Source: Sporodiniella umbellata
Taxonomy: Eukaryota; Mucoromycota; Mucoromycetes; Mucorales; Rhizopodaceae
DNA: 64,000 nucleotides
Direction of reading: 5' to 3'
Assembly: GCA_025677835.1 (NCBI GenBank)
Contig: JAIXMR010000097.1
Coordinates: forward strand, 43,837 to 107,836
Positions 37,801 through 49,387 of the stretch are shown piece after piece. Position 1 is the stretch's first letter; every line of letters begins with the position of its first letter. A program made the position numbers and the translations under genes. The notes beneath the pieces are model-generated. The model was not told the DNA's origin. It made no database searches and was given only the letters and a program-made list of their open reading frames with translations.

Positions 37801-38556
37801 CTTGAGGCGTTGTTCGCTTCGACCAGTGCTCCATTAGCTATAGAGAGTTAGAGAGTTTTATATATCTACTTTTTCTTGGCTTACGTTTATTGGAGCAGGA
37901 TGATTTGCCACTCTCGTTGGCGGCGGTGGCAGCTGTTGTGGTAGCTGCTGATCTTGCTCTTTTCTACCAAAATCTTGGTATTCGTCAAATGCTTCTTGTG
38001 TGTGCTGGTCCTCGCTTAAACTGCTTAACTCCTCTTCCTCATCTGAATCGAGCAAGGCAGGATGATTCCATCTCAGTCCCCCAGTGTGTTGATTGTAATA
38101 AAACTCTGTAACTCCATCATCTGCAATTTGAAGTGTCCAGCCTTCAGGCAGTGCTCTGTTGTTACTTGTTAGTGGCGATTGTATGGTAGCAGTGGGAAAT
38201 TCAAGGGCGAGGGAAAGTGGCCGTGAGTTTGGATCGACGAGTAGACTGGTTCTGTGATTGTCGTTGTTGCTAGTGCTTTTGTTCTTTATGCTATGTAGAT
38301 ATTGCAGCGTTTTATCGTCTTCTTCAGTGTTGCTGAATTCTTCTCTAGGACTCATCTCACTGATCTGGACATAATTGCTTGGAAACCAGCCTCTATTTCC
38401 TCTACACCAGCCATCCCACCAGCCTGAATCGAGTTGTGAAAGAACATCGATGTATTCATCTTTTTCGAAAGAAAGAGAAGATTTCTCTGAAGAGCGGAAT
38501 GGATAGAGTGCTTTAACTCTACATAGTATTTTAGGAAACTCGTTCTCTCTGGACAT
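34879..38556 (-). CDS. Ras guanine-nucleotide exchange factor with SH3 and two WW domains (CDC25-like)
   Basis: Six exons: 37885..38556, 37721..37837, 36189..37644, 35971..36136, 35425..35917, 34879..35364; 1129 residues. Order: SH3 near the start (VKALYPFRSSEKSSLSF ... GWFPSNYVQI); WW1 (LPEGWTLQIADD ... YYNQHTGGLRWNHP); a proline stretch; WW2 (HWSKRTTPQGKVYFANS ... TTWNF); a long helical middle; RasGEF_N (LVERLTLHNAVDMSFIANF, LLTYRSFCTTEQF); and the catalytic CDC25 domain (HIRLLDTEPLEMARQLSIMD, FDNSAVGRLKKTW, PFLGIYLQDLTFIEDG). It should activate Ras at the membrane. An in-frame ATG at 38661 exists, but the extra peptide is not SH3-like. Intron 36137..36188 has a perfect TACTAAC. Confidence 0.9.
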
Positions 38557-39162
38557 ACTTGATGCTTTCTTTTGAATTTGAAAAGAAAAAAAGTGAGACA
38601 AAACAAAACTCAAGCAAATTAGGCTTTTTTTGTGTGACACATTTACGCGTGGCAAACACATATTTTAAGGTCATGTATTATTGTTTATTTTGTCAGGAAA
38701 CAGACGATTAGTGTGAGTATGGATAGCTTAGTATTTGTTTCTTTAATAAAGAATAGTTCTGTAGTTTGGTAGATATGCTTAGAACCGGTACAATATTGAC
38801 ATTAAAAGCTTTTTCTTATGAGTAGCATAAATTAAATAAATAGAGTAGCTTCGCTAAGCACACTCTGAGGAAATGTACACCAGGAAAATAAATCTCTACC
38901 ACGCTTCCAGCTGTAGTAATCTTTGTAACACAGATAGGATTGTCTCTCTTCTGTTTGTAGAATCTTACCACATGTCATTTTTTTGGTGGCGACCAAAAAG
39001 GTAAAACAAATAAAAGCCGGCCATTTTTTTTTTTTTTTGAAAAATAAAGAAGATACATGAATTATATTAAAATAGAATGTGAACACACTAGACATTACAC
39101 CGTTTTTAAAGCTAGTATTAAGATTGGAACTTATACTCTAAATACAAACAATACAACTTTTT
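38557..39162. other. Intergenic, no gene seen
   Basis: The RasGEF upstream region and SVF1 3' flank. AT-rich; a minus-strand ORF at 38832..39095 is lysine/phenylalanine-rich without motif. Confidence 0.4.
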
Positions 39163-40421
39163 TTAAAAGCCAGAAACAAACACCAACTCTTGGAAACAAT
39201 GGCCTTCTGTGACAACCTTTTCTTGATCGCCAATTGTAATTTCAGCAGTTGCCTTATCCAACCATTGATAAATGTAAGGCTTGACTACAAAGGTTTGAAC
39301 GAGCTTTCTTATGACATAGGGTATTTCTGCCAGTACATCGATTTTGTCAATTAAATTCTTAATTTCCACAATCATTGTAATATTGACGTCTTGGGCTTCA
39401 TCGCCTTCCTTTTCCTTAATGGTCTTCCCCTTCCAGGTCAACTTGACCCTCTTAGGGATGTCATAATTTGTTTCTTCATCTTTTTCCAAGTCCAGTAACT
39501 CTACATCGTTTTCTACGGAAACGCAAACAAGTTTATCGTTAAGTACTAATGACCCTTGATTGATGTTGACGGAGCCGTATTGTTTGGTAGTTTGAAACTG
39601 CATCATTCCAATAGAAGCCTCCTTGGAGTGGAAGTTGATAAAATTCCAGTTGGAGGCAATAAGCTGAGGCTGCATGCCTTGAATAGCATGAATAAACATA
39701 CCATCGCCCTCAATCTCATGAATTTGCTGATTGATAATAAATGTGCCCTTAGACTCAGCGCGTGGCCAGAACTTGTGTGAGACAAAACCAGCAGCAGAAG
39801 CCTTATCACCACCCAAATAAGTTTTGCCCTCGCCTACTTTAAAAGCCTTATCGACACGTTTGAAGTCCATTGAGACGACAATCTCAGGGTGAGTGATATT
39901 TAACTTGTACACCTGTTGTTCAGTATCCAACTGAATACTAAAATAGTCTGTCTTTACGGAGCGTTTGTCAGCGGACAGCTCAAATTTAGACATGTTGATG
40001 TTTTTGAAGACGCTTGTGTTAGTTTCAGGATCATAGAATTTACAAGTGAAGGAAATAGTGGGGTTCCATAGACTGTTTTAAACCGTATTAGATCACCTCT
40101 TTTACCGAATCTCATCAAAGTCCTTACCCAATGTTGGAATGAATTAATTGAACAAAAGCAAAGCCTCCTTTTCTAGTAGTTGTGTAAAATACTTGGTTTT
40201 CTGTAGAGGAGCCAGAAGCCAATGTCCATTGAAGATCGTTTTCATCAAGTGAAGTAAAGTACTGACCATCTGTTACTGTTTCAGCCACTGTCTTAACACC
40301 CTCGACAGTCGTACCTAAACCTGTAACGTTGGAGACAGTGCTGGAAAGTTGAGAGACTTTGAAGTACGTATTAGTAATAGAACTTTTATATGCCTTTAAG
40401 CAACTCACACCAAGAAGACAT
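39163..40421 (-). CDS. SVF1: SVF1-like survival factor (double lipocalin fold)
   Basis: Exons 40409..40421 (13 nt), 40128..40356, 39163..40072; 383 residues, close to yeast Svf1 (381). It is a cytosolic, membrane-touching lipid-binding protein needed for survival under oxidative and cold stress in yeast and linked there to sphingolipid/ceramide handling. Matching blocks: DLQWTLASGSSTENQVFY, GFAFVQLIHSNIGLW, and NMSKFELSADKRSVKTDYFS. Then come KAFKVGEGKTYLGG, then SHKFWPRAESKGTF, and GMFIHAIQGMQP, then SNWNFINFHS. Exon 1 was chosen because MSSW joins in frame through GTGAGT and a TACTAAT branch point. Confidence 0.87.
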
Positions 40422-41327
40422 TAGTGGATAAAATAAAATAAAAAACCAATAAAAAAAATGAAACACAATTCCTCACTTTTAATTTTCATGAGTCTGAGTT
40501 ATCGTGACGTTAAACCTGATTCCCCCAGAGAAAAAGTTCGTCATGGAGCTTTTCTATGCATATATTGTATTTATGTCTCATTTGAAATAAAGATCAGAAA
40601 CAGAGCAAAATCATAAACCAGGCTATCAAAGTGTTTGTCAATTGGTCGCATAGACTACTATCTTGAACCAACGTCAGCTTATTTACATTGAGTGCTTGTC
40701 TGTGCTTTCTGTTCAACTTAAAACAATCATCTGATTCTACCACTTCCAAAGTGACTGCTTTTAAAGAAAAAAGCAACAGACTTACTGTAAAAGGCGTTTA
40801 ACATACGCCATTTTGAAAATACGGCATTCCGAAAAAAAAAAACACTGGTATCTGGCAACGATACCACTCAATAGTCTGATCTGAACGAGTTTTTTCAGTG
40901 TATATCTGTTGATTAATGACTGTCCAGTCGCCTCATACAAGATAGCAATAAACGCTTCTTTTGTTCATAATCCGTTTTGTAAAAACTTCAGATAAAGATA
41001 TTGTCACTTTCATGTGCAGAATGTATTGCCGACATATTAAAAAAACAGATGTGAGCCTAAGAAAAAGCCATTTTTTGAGCTTTTACGCTCTTTTTATATC
41101 AATAAAATATCTGTAAAACTATCTTGCTTTTTTTTAAAAAAAAAAAAAAAAAGACGATCAACAAATTTGTGTGCGTTTAAAACTGTGTTCACTATGATTC
41201 ATGAAATACGTAGGTGTATTTGTTTATTTTTTCATTTTATTTAATATTAAATCAACAGTGCAGGCTACTCATAAAAGAGATACGCTGAGTCTAGACATTC
41301 TAACCTTTGTCTTTTTATACAGTGGAA
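40422..41327. other. Intergenic, no gene supported
   Basis: About 900 bp. A minus-strand frame at 40594..40776 has normal-looking composition but no ATG-led splice model that keeps frame. T8A17 lies at about 41128-41152. No gene called. Confidence 0.3.
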
Positions 41328-42142
41328 TTACCAACGCAGAAAATGGGAAGGGCACTAAAAAAAAATGGGTTTAAACTAAGTCATCGTAACTCAGTGACTA
41401 ACAATCTTACCTGATATCCACTAGGATGTTTTACCAAGTATTGCTATAGAAACAAGGTCAAAATAACCAAGTCGATAACTCATAGGTAGCTCAAATCCCA
41501 AAGAAATTTTAACTTACCTGATGGATAGACTCTGCATTATAAAATATACTAGCTGGAACAATCTCTGTTACGATCTTGTTGTTTTTGTAGTGCTTTTCTT
41601 GGACTTCTGCTGTTATCTCTTGAGCAATTGATTTTTGCTCAGGAGAATGGTAAAAGATGGCAGATCTATATTCTGTACCAACGTCAGGCCCTTGAAAGTT
41701 TTCAGTCGTTGGATCTAAAAGATGAGTTTTTTGTTTTTCTGTAAAAACCTATATACCGTGCATCTTATAAAAGAACTCGACCAAAGTACCAAACGACACT
41801 TTTTCCGGGTCATAAGAAATTTCCAGTGCTTCTGCGTGATTTGATTCACCTAAGCAAACCTATAGAGACGCTCAGTAGATAAATTTCTGCTATATCTTTC
41901 ATACAGTTCTATAGTCTGGATTCAAAGTATGTCCCCCTGTATAACCAACTTTTGTTTTGATGCCAAACTGCTTAAAATGTTTGTTGTACATATGCTCAAC
42001 GCCCCTTTGATTTTGCGTTAAAACTGATAGTAGCTAGTCTCGCGTTTTACCAAAAACATCCAGCAGCGAACGTAGCTTTCTCGGTATTTACTGACGTACT
42101 AAAGAATTGACGTGCCATAGAGTTCAACTGCGGAAAAGTCAT
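41328..42142 (-). CDS. MSRA: Peptide methionine (S)-sulfoxide reductase
   Basis: Six exons: 42051..42142, 41905..42004, 41757..41859, 41518..41714, 41411..41443, 41328..41354; 183 residues. It reduces methionine-S-sulfoxide using thioredoxin. The catalytic GCFWGVEH motif spans the first splice junction. Also seen are KVGYTGGHTLNPDY, GESNHAEALEISYDP, FQGPDVGTEYRSAIF and the C-terminal HPSGYQCPSHFLRW, which supplies the usual resolving cysteine. The N-terminus (MTFPQLNSMARQFFSTS) could be a weak mitochondrial signal or just a cytosolic leader. None of the exons is long enough to stand out as an ORF; the gene was found by its motifs. Confidence 0.93.
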
Positions 42143-42335
42143 GAAAACAAAAGAAAAAAGAAAAAGAATTTTTTTGACGTGCCAACTAGATCTTTAACAA
42201 CCAATTGAAGCGCTTTTAAGATAATCAAAATGACAATAAGAAGACGTAATACCAAAAGTATCAAACTTTTTTTGTAGATACTTTTTTTTCTAGTCCTTAT
42301 TTGTTTCCTTATTATCATAGTTCGGAGAGACTTGT

Positions 42336-43385
42336 TTATTTGGCTCTTATACGCTTTAAATCAAAGAGATCCCACTTGATCTTTGATTGATCTGAGCTAT
42401 AATTCATTTCTGGAAAGTCATCCTTTGTGTACTTGCAAGCGACCAGCTCTAGACTATACAACTTTGGACACCGATTCACTACATTACGTACAGCATGTGC
42501 TGAGACATCTAAACTATTAGATATCAAAAGAAATTCGAGGTTGGGTAAATATTCGGCAATAGCGTCAAAAGTTTTGCTTGTTAAGGTACAATGAAATAAA
42601 GTCACGTCACGTAATGCCGAGTGTGCTTTTAAGAATGGAAGAATGGCGTTCTCACCGACCTCCCACGTAGCACCATCGACCAAGAGAAAAACGCTTTGTA
42701 GACGAGGCAAGTAGGGTACTCCCGCCTCGTTGGTTGAAATACGTAGAAAAAAATCGTTCAGAGGTGCGTCACAGAGTTGTATATTAAGCTCTTCCAGTTG
42801 ATGAAATGAACGCAAATCGCAAGCCGTATCCTCTGCATTCAACCAGTTACAGAGACGAATAGACAAACTTTTAATGGGTAGAAGAGTGAAAGGCTGTAAT
42901 GTTCTTGAAGTCAGTCCACGACAACTTACAAAGGACAACTCCTCCAAATGTTGGCAGCGGCCAAGAGAAACAGGGGATTTATGAGTCAAATTGGAATCTA
43001 CTAGCCAAAAAGTTTTAAGCTGTTGACAGTACTGGGATATTTTTGATATGCTATCATCGGTTAATCTTGAAGCATCCCAAATTGCTAGTTCTTTAACGTT
43101 GGCCAATTTAGTTAAAATAGTTACAAAATGGGCGTCTGTAAGAAAGCAATACCGGAGAAGTATACTTTGGATATATTTCCATGCTTGCGTGCTAGAGTTG
43201 TTGATTAAAGCTACAAATCTTAGAAGCATTTCCTCATTATGTATTTCTACACTTTTCCATAACACTGGCAAGACTAAAGAATAAATTGCCTTGTTCACAG
43301 TTAAACATCCAATTAGATCTTCAGGCTCAATTAAGTATAGTATTCTCGAGATGACCTCCCTTGGTAAATTTTCGAACGTAGTCAT
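42336..43385 (-). CDS. F-box/leucine-rich-repeat protein
   Basis: A single exon of 349 residues from the ATG at 43385. The longer frame upstream only adds a TTG-led leader. The N-terminus is an F-box (FENLPREVISRILYLIEPED, VNKAIYSLVLPVLWKSV), which would bind SKP1. The remainder is irregular leucine-rich repeats of the AMN1/Fbxl type: KELAIWDASRLTDDSI, LEELSFVSCRGLTSRTL, LEELNIQLCDAPL, LRDVTLFHCTLTSKTF. It is probably a substrate receptor of an SCF ubiquitin ligase; UBA3 and SGT1 elsewhere in this window serve the same machinery, but no functional link is implied by the distance. The substrate is unknown. Confidence 0.85.
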   Translation of the reverse strand: MTTFENLPREVISRILYLIEPEDLIGCLTVNKAIYSLVLPVLWKSVEIHNEEMLLRFVALINNSSTQAWKYIQSILLRYCFLTDAHFVTILTKLANVKELAIWDASRLTDDSISKISQYCQQLKTFWLVDSNLTHKSPVSLGRCQHLEELSFVSCRGLTSRTLQPFTLLPIKSLSIRLCNWLNAEDTACDLRSFHQLEELNIQLCDAPLNDFFLRISTNEAGVPYLPRLQSVFLLVDGATWEVGENAILPFLKAHSALRDVTLFHCTLTSKTFDAIAEYLPNLEFLLISNSLDVSAHAVRNVVNRCPKLYSLELVACKYTKDDFPEMNYSSDQSKIKWDLFDLKRIRAK

Positions 43386-43666
43386 TTCTCTCCTAAATCC
43401 TTTTTGCTCAATCGGCAAGAGAAAGAGAAAAAAACTTTTAAACTCAAATTAATAAACGGTTACAGTAAAATCAATATTGAATAATTTTAACATTGAAAAT
43501 TCCATCAAGGTAAAATCTGTTTGTTAATCACTGAGAGGGAGGTGGAAGTTATTGATACATTTTTGTCCTCCACTTTTACTGAAAAGCTGCTGTAACGCCA
43601 TATGAGTGTTTTGTGATGTTAAGACAATCAATGATGTTAGAATCATTTATTTGAGAAGGTTCAAAA

Positions 43667-44223
43667 TTAAGCGATGAGTTCAACAACACCACCGGCAGCT
43701 TTGATCTTCTTTTCAGCGAGGCTGGAAACAAAACGAGTGCGGACGATGACGGGTTGAGAGATGGTACCCTTGGCCAAAACCTTAGCATATCCCTAATGTT
43801 TCCAAGACAGTGAGTTCTCTGCAAAGGTGTTAATTCTTTTCCCAACTTACGTTTTGAACGGTGTCAATGACAGGAACTTTTTCGGTGTTCTTGTATTGTT
43901 CACGAACACCTTCGCCAGCAAGAGTCCAGATCTTGTCCAAGTTAATGACAGGACGCCAGTTGGGGTTGTTCTTCAAGTGGAAGTGGCGCATACCGACCTT
44001 ACCGAAGTAACCAGGATGGTACTTATCCATGTTGATACGGTGGTGATGTTGACCACCAGCAAGACCACGACCACCAGGATGCTTTCTGTGCTTACCAATA
44101 CGACCGTGACCGGCAGAAACGTGTCCACGCTTCTTTCTGTTGTGGTGAAGTCTAGTAGGCTATTTATCGTATATGTTGAGACGCTGTTTTGTATGGATGG
44201 ATGTAGGAAAGGATATTTACCAT
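43667..44223 (-). CDS. RPL28: 60S ribosomal protein L28/L27a (uL15)
   Basis: Exons 44221..44223 (ATG only), 43851..44159, 43667..43792; 145 residues. The ATG-only first exon is followed directly by GTAAATATCC; the spliced product starts [18 protein letters not shown], which matches uL15. The signature region [18 protein letters not shown] and [16 protein letters not shown] follow, and the end is [14 protein letters not shown]. It is part of the large ribosomal subunit. C-rich codons show high expression. Introns right after the start codon are common in fungal ribosomal protein genes and are often needed for expression. Confidence 0.95.
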
Positions 44224-44383
44224 GGCTTAAAATGCTTTACTGAATAGAGAAGGGTAAAAACTATGGAGAGTTTTGGGTACATATAACAGTTTACAGCTGC
44301 ATCCGAAAGTCTACGAAATCCGACCCGGACATAAAAAGAATTGTATATAAAATAAGCTTTCTCAATATTTTTTATTTATTTTT

Positions 44384-45413
44384 TTAAATTTTTGAGGCTT
44401 GAAGAGCTCCACCATCAACAGTAATCACAGCACCTACAGTGTACTGGCCAGCGCGCGAAGAAAGGTAGATACATGTACCAGCAATATCTTCAGGGGAGCC
44501 CACACGACCTACAGGCACATTGGAGATGATCATATCGCCAAAATTCTCAAGAGTGGCTGCCATCATTTTGGAAGGGAAAGAGCCAGGAGCAATTGCGTTG
44601 ACAAGAACATGCTCCCTACCCAATTGACCAGCCAAGTGACGCGTTAGGTGATGAAGAGCAGCTTTAGAGCTAGTGTAAGCATATGTTTCAAGAGCTGGGA
44701 TCTATCTGAAGTCAGAAAAAGTTTTCTTCTTTTTTTTCTTTCTTTTACATACAGCAAGACCGTTAATAGAGCCGATGTTAATAACACGCGATGGGCATTC
44801 AGCAGTAGCCTTTGCCCTCAGAAGAGGAAGACAACTATATATATCTAAGTATGAGATAGCTTTCTACAACTTGAATTTTGCTTACGCTTGGGTCAAAGTA
44901 AAAATGCGAGTAACGTTAAGATTCATTACTTTCTGGAAAGCAGCGTCAGGATACTCATCAAGTGGAGCACCCCAAGTAGCACCAGCATTGTTGACAAGCA
45001 CATCCAAATCTTTGAGAACGTAAATATTAAGAAAAAAACTTTTAACGACTTACGGTCTTCGTGCTTGCTCAGCTGGTCCACAATTTTTTTAATATCTTTC
45101 AATTCTTGTAAATCGCCTGGTATAGCTATACATTTTCCAGGCCCGGCAGCACTTAGCTTTGCCGCAACCTACCCAGTTTGAGTAACATATCTTTGAAATA
45201 CACTCTACCTCATCGCAAGCTTTTACTGATCTGCTGCTAATGTAAACCTTTGCACCTGCAGAAACAAATCCCTAAAAATGAAAAAGTCTTATAGACTATT
45301 GAACTAAAAGCCAATGCAAAGCTTACTGTAGCAATCATCTCGCCGATGCCGCGAGAGCCACCAGTGACAAGAACTACCTTATTTTTTACGTCGAATAGCG
45401 ATTGGGTGTCCAT
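44384..45413 (-). CDS. Short-chain dehydrogenase/reductase with PTS1-like C-terminus
   Basis: Exons 45327..45413, 45209..45271, 45054..45168, 44886..45009, 44753..44834, 44384..44701; 262 residues. It is a classical SDR: cofactor motif TGGSRGIGE, LDVLVNNAGATWGAP, INIGSINGLAIPALE, and the catalytic pair in YAYTSSKAALHH. Then VNAIAPGSFPSKM and the C-terminal GRVGSPEDIAG, then YLSSRAGQYTVGAVITVDGG. The residue after strand 2 is Arg (ISSRSV), which favours NADPH. The last three residues are SKI, a permissible peroxisomal targeting signal type 1, so it may act in peroxisomes, for example on acyl-CoA or alcohol substrates; the substrate is unknown. FabG-like and glucose-dehydrogenase-like enzymes are the nearest family matches. 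Confidence 0.87.
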
Positions 45414-46803
45414 AATATGTTGTATACTTTTTACAAAAAGAAGAAGAAAAGGTTTGGAAATAATTCCTGGTCTATAAATATTCGGATTCAGCTTACTAAC
45501 ACTTTTTACCACCCAATTGACAGAACTACAAAAAACGCTGAATACGAAAAAAAGGGAATCCGATACATCTTACTAAGCGTTTCTAGAAGTAGTTAGTAAA
45601 GTGTTTGCTGTTTTTTTTTGAAACTGGGTTATTGTACTTTTTCTTTGGAAATCTGTCCATGCAAAATATTATAAAAAACGAATTTGTAAAGAACAGAAAT
45701 AGTAATACAATAATAAACTTTAATATTGATCAAGCTACACAATGCGTGCAGCTTTTTCTTCTGCAGTTAGCTAAATGCAAGTTTTTTTATAGAAGGTTTT
45801 TTCGGCTTCTCGTAGAAATAATTGATCAATTAAAAAAAAGAGGGTACAACACCCAAACACAAAAGCCAAAATCCTACCAATAATTTTTTAGTGAATGGCC
45901 TACCCTCACGACATACACTCAAGCGCAGCATAGGTTCTACTCACCATTACTTTTAATGTACTAATGCACTATAGCCATGATGGCTATTCGTAGCAATTAA
46001 AAAAAACCACCCAAGCCTTTTTGTTAAAACACCTGACTTAAATTGAAACTAAAACGTTTTTCTTCTGCGTATTAGCAAGCCTGAGAAATAAAAACTGTAC
46101 TAGTTTTATATAGTCGGATTATGTAAGAAGAACCTCATTAGCTTTACTAATGTATCGACCTTTTTGTTGTATCATACATCCTTCAAGTCACAATAATAAA
46201 ACAGCTTTTCTATGAATTGAATACAAAGCAAAAGCTAAAGGGTGCATTTTAGATAGCTACTCTATACACTTTTAGGGTAATACTAGGTTGCATAAAAGCA
46301 AATCTAGCACCAAATTAGAAAACACATACTGATTTGGCCAGAATATGTTTATTATTCGTACATAATATAACTTCAAAACCCAAACAAAAGTTCTGTACGA
46401 GTCTAACCTGACAGAGTCCTTTATTATATATTTGATATACAGTTCTACAGTATATGGTACCATTTTTTATGTTTGTCTTTATTTTTTTTTCTTTTTGAAG
46501 AAAAAAAACCCGATTTTCTATTCTTGTTGACTCTTTTTTTTTTATTTGTTACACGTATTTATGGTGTAAACATAGAAAGCGGTACTCAACAAGAGAGAAA
46601 GTGGAAAATTACAGATTAGAATAAAAGTTTCAACTGGGAAAACAGCAGATAGAGATGGAAAAAATGAGAAGGCAAAAGCTGCTTTAGATAGAGCCCATAA
46701 TAGACTCCTCGGCTATTCTTTTCAAAACTACCATTTTGGTGTGGCCGAATACTGTTATAGGAATGAAAGGAGAGGCCTATCAATCAGCCTTCCAATGGGC
46801 TTT
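45414..46803. other. Gene-poor AT-rich region
   Basis: About 1.4 kb. A plus-strand ORF at 45605..45883 is rich in Lys, Asn, Phe and Gln with no motif, and other ORFs are shorter. T/A tracts lie near 46485-46545. No gene supported. Confidence 0.35.
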
Positions 46804-47277
46804 CTAATTTTCTAATAGTGCAATAATTATCAAAGTTTGGCTTTCAGTACCTTGGCTATGAGTGCTGTTAACTTTTATCTTGGAGAAAGTGATGTTTTTC
46901 GCAGACATTTGAATTGTAGTAAGTGGGTTAGGCGACAGAAATTCCTGTATGAATACTTCCCAGTAAGTTATGCAGAGGTGACAATTAAAGAAAAAATGTT
47001 CACTGGAGTCAGGTTCGATTAAGCGTTTGGGACATAGCTCAGTGGTGTATTTTGTGGGGAACACATTGTGCATGAATTGCATGTGTAGGATACGTTTATG
47101 TATCAGACGGAAAATCGTATTTCTTTGGATGTAAATCAGGGCCAATTTCCAGAAGGGGAGCCACTGGGGTGGCTTGACTTTGGAGACAGGAGGAATTTGG
47201 GAATAGGCTTTCCTAAACTCTTTCACTTTCCACGTGGGATCGTCAAGGTCAACTGGGCCTGCCAACTTTAACGTTTT
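46804..47277 (-). pseudogene. 3' fragment of a LINE-type (non-LTR) retrotransposon ORF2
   Basis: About 155 codons with no ATG at the front; a stop codon lies just upstream, so this is a truncated piece. The region RLIHKRILHMQFMHNVFPTK, then ELCPKRLIEPDSSEHFFFNC, and TYWEVFIQEF matches the zinc-knuckle-like segment (C..C...E...H....C) that follows reverse transcriptase in fungal non-LTR elements. One of the expected cysteines is replaced (CPKR rather than CP-x-C). 5' truncation is usual for LINE copies. No poly(A)-like tail or target duplication could be assigned. Confidence 0.6.
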
Positions 47278-47428
47278 TCTGAAGTAAAGAAAAGCTAACT
47301 GTTATGTTCGAATATGCATACAATGGTCATATTCCTGTTGACTCTTTCTATTCAGACCAAACCCACCAACTAAATATTTAACTTTCCGCTTTATCACCCT
47401 TTTTTTCTAACACACCATAGAGGTTAAA

Positions 47429-48913
47429 ATGGAATCGGTTTATTATAGCATTCGCCGAAATTTCTCAACGACAAAAACTATCCCTTTCAGAAACTACTAT
47501 CTAACAAAGGGCCTTAAAGGTGAAAATAAAACTAGAATGTAACCAAACAAGTACATTGCTAATGGGACAGATTTAGATAGTCTTTTAAGGGTTAATTTAA
47601 ATCAGCCTAGCAAATTGCTTGGCCTATATTCCTCGAGAGGTACGCGGCCGACTAATGAGGATCGTTATAGTGCTGTATCTTTGGAATTTGAAAGTAGTAA
47701 GCAGAAGATGAATAAAGAAGCCAGTAGAGCCTATTTTGGAATCTTTGACGGGTTAGGGCCACAAAAGAATGAAACATAGAGTGAGAGAATGCTAAAAGTG
47801 TGTTGTTATAACTGTTTCTAGACATGGCGGAACGGTTGCTTCTGAATGGTAATACTTTGCTTTTCTAATGTTTATTGACAGCTTTTATTGTACAGGTTGT
47901 CCAAACGATTACATGACCGAATTGAGACAGTCTCGCTCTCTGATTTTTCTCACGTTTTGGAGCTTTTGAGAGCTTATCGCGGTTATTTTCGCCGATTTCC
48001 AATTCCAAGTGTATTGAAAGAAGTAGTAGATAACAATGGAATTCCTAAAACGGCGAACGTCAGCGATCTGACAGTTGAACAAAGGCTGACTCTAGCATTT
48101 TTAGAGGCTGATACGCAATGTCTTGCTCAATTGGGAAAAGATAGCGAGGAAGGATCAACAGGAAGTATAGCTATCGTGGAACCTAAAGATACAAAGCCCT
48201 TTTGGGAGAGCGAGGAGTATGATATCATAATAGGTCATGTAGGTGATACGAGGATACTGTTATGCGATTCGCAGTCTGGGGAAGTTGTATCTCTTACTAC
48301 TGGTGATCATCATCCAGGAAATCCGATTGAGGTAGATAGACTAAGAAAATATGCAGGATTCGTTACGACGGATTCTTGGGGGGATGAGCGCATAATGGGC
48401 ATGCTGGCTACCAGTAGAGCATTTGGTGATGCAGGATTGAAAAAATATGGTGTGTCTGCTGAGCCTGATGTAGTTCGCTACAAGATTAGAAAGTCAAATC
48501 CAGCAGCGTTTATAGTATAGGCCATTGAATGAAAGGCATAGAGCATTTACCTTAACACTTTTATTTATATGTAGGTATTAGTGACAGATGGTATTACTTC
48601 AGTCTTGTCAGATCAAGAAGTGGTTGACATAGTAGGAAACGCAAACAGATAAGAAAAATCTTTATTTATTACTTTTAGGTAAAACAACACAACGAACCCA
48701 GCAAGTCGGCTCAAAAAATTGTAGATACTGCAGATCAGCTACAAAGCGAAGATAACATAACTGCTATGGTAAGTGGCAATTTGGGCTACAACAACTTACT
48801 TTGTATAGGTTGTGAGATTAAAGGACTGGGGTAAAAGAATGCATGATTATACACATGAACTACGCGTTTATCGTTTAGAAAACTCAACGATGAGTAAACG
48901 ACAAACATGGTGA
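47429..48913 (+). CDS. PTC6: PP2C-family Ser/Thr phosphatase, probably mitochondrial (PTC6-like)
   Basis: Seven exons: 47429..47519, 47571..47751, 47822..47848, 47896..48514, 48575..48631, 48679..48768, 48809..48913; 389 residues. The N-terminus MESVYYSIRRNFSTTKTIPF is basic and Ser/Thr-rich without acids after residue 2, suiting a mitochondrial presequence. PP2C metal-binding motifs are intact: RPTNEDRY, FDGHGGTVASEW (split by introns), IIGHVGDTRILL, ATSRAFGDAGLKK, VLVTDGI, and EDNITAMVVRL. Yeast Ptc6 dephosphorylates the pyruvate dehydrogenase alpha subunit and affects mitophagy; that role is inferred from resemblance only. The first intron's acceptor (GGGACAG) was chosen because earlier AGs leave a stop in frame. 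Confidence 0.87.
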
Positions 48914-49387
48914 TACCAATAAAGCCTCTTGTTTTTTTTTTTTTTTATACTTTACTCAGTATACATCACAGCGAAAATTATTAAATTATAGCATTTTTTT
49001 ATTCGTGAGCTTGTATTCAAAAGAGCAACTAAATAATCAGACAAAGTCATTTTTTCTCTGTATTAAAAAATAAATAAGCATACACCCGAATTATATTCAA
49101 AACACTGGTAGCAATAATATACAGGCATAGACCACTAGACATTAATAGCACAACCAAGAAATATACGGTGTTGATTTTTGCAGAACTAAAACACCAAAAA
49201 TCTCAAGTATAACATGCTGCTAATACTCTTTTTTCAATACACACTTGGCTAGCAAAAAGAAAAAAAGCCCCTTTGAGCCTATTATGCGACCATTAGTATT
49301 TAGCCGACATTTTTTGCAATAAAAAACCAGTAACCAGGGGCTGTGCTAAATGACTTAAAAAGCTATAAAATAAATAGCCGTTTTAGT
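48914..49387. other. Intergenic between two convergent genes
   Basis: The 3' flanks of the PP2C gene and the pseudokinase gene. AT-rich, with a T15-like run near 48930. No ORF of interest. Confidence 0.4.

Noticed and set aside
40594..40776. 60-codon minus-strand ORF with normal-looking composition
   Set aside because: The start is not an ATG, and the nearby MAYVKRLL segment could not be spliced to it in frame; no family match.
45605..45883. 92-codon plus-strand ORF
   Set aside because: Low-complexity Lys/Asn/Phe composition in AT-rich DNA, no motif and no splice partners.
47000..47040. Sequence resembling a tRNA T-loop (GGTTCGATT)
   Set aside because: It lies inside the LINE fragment and has no matching acceptor or anticodon stems.
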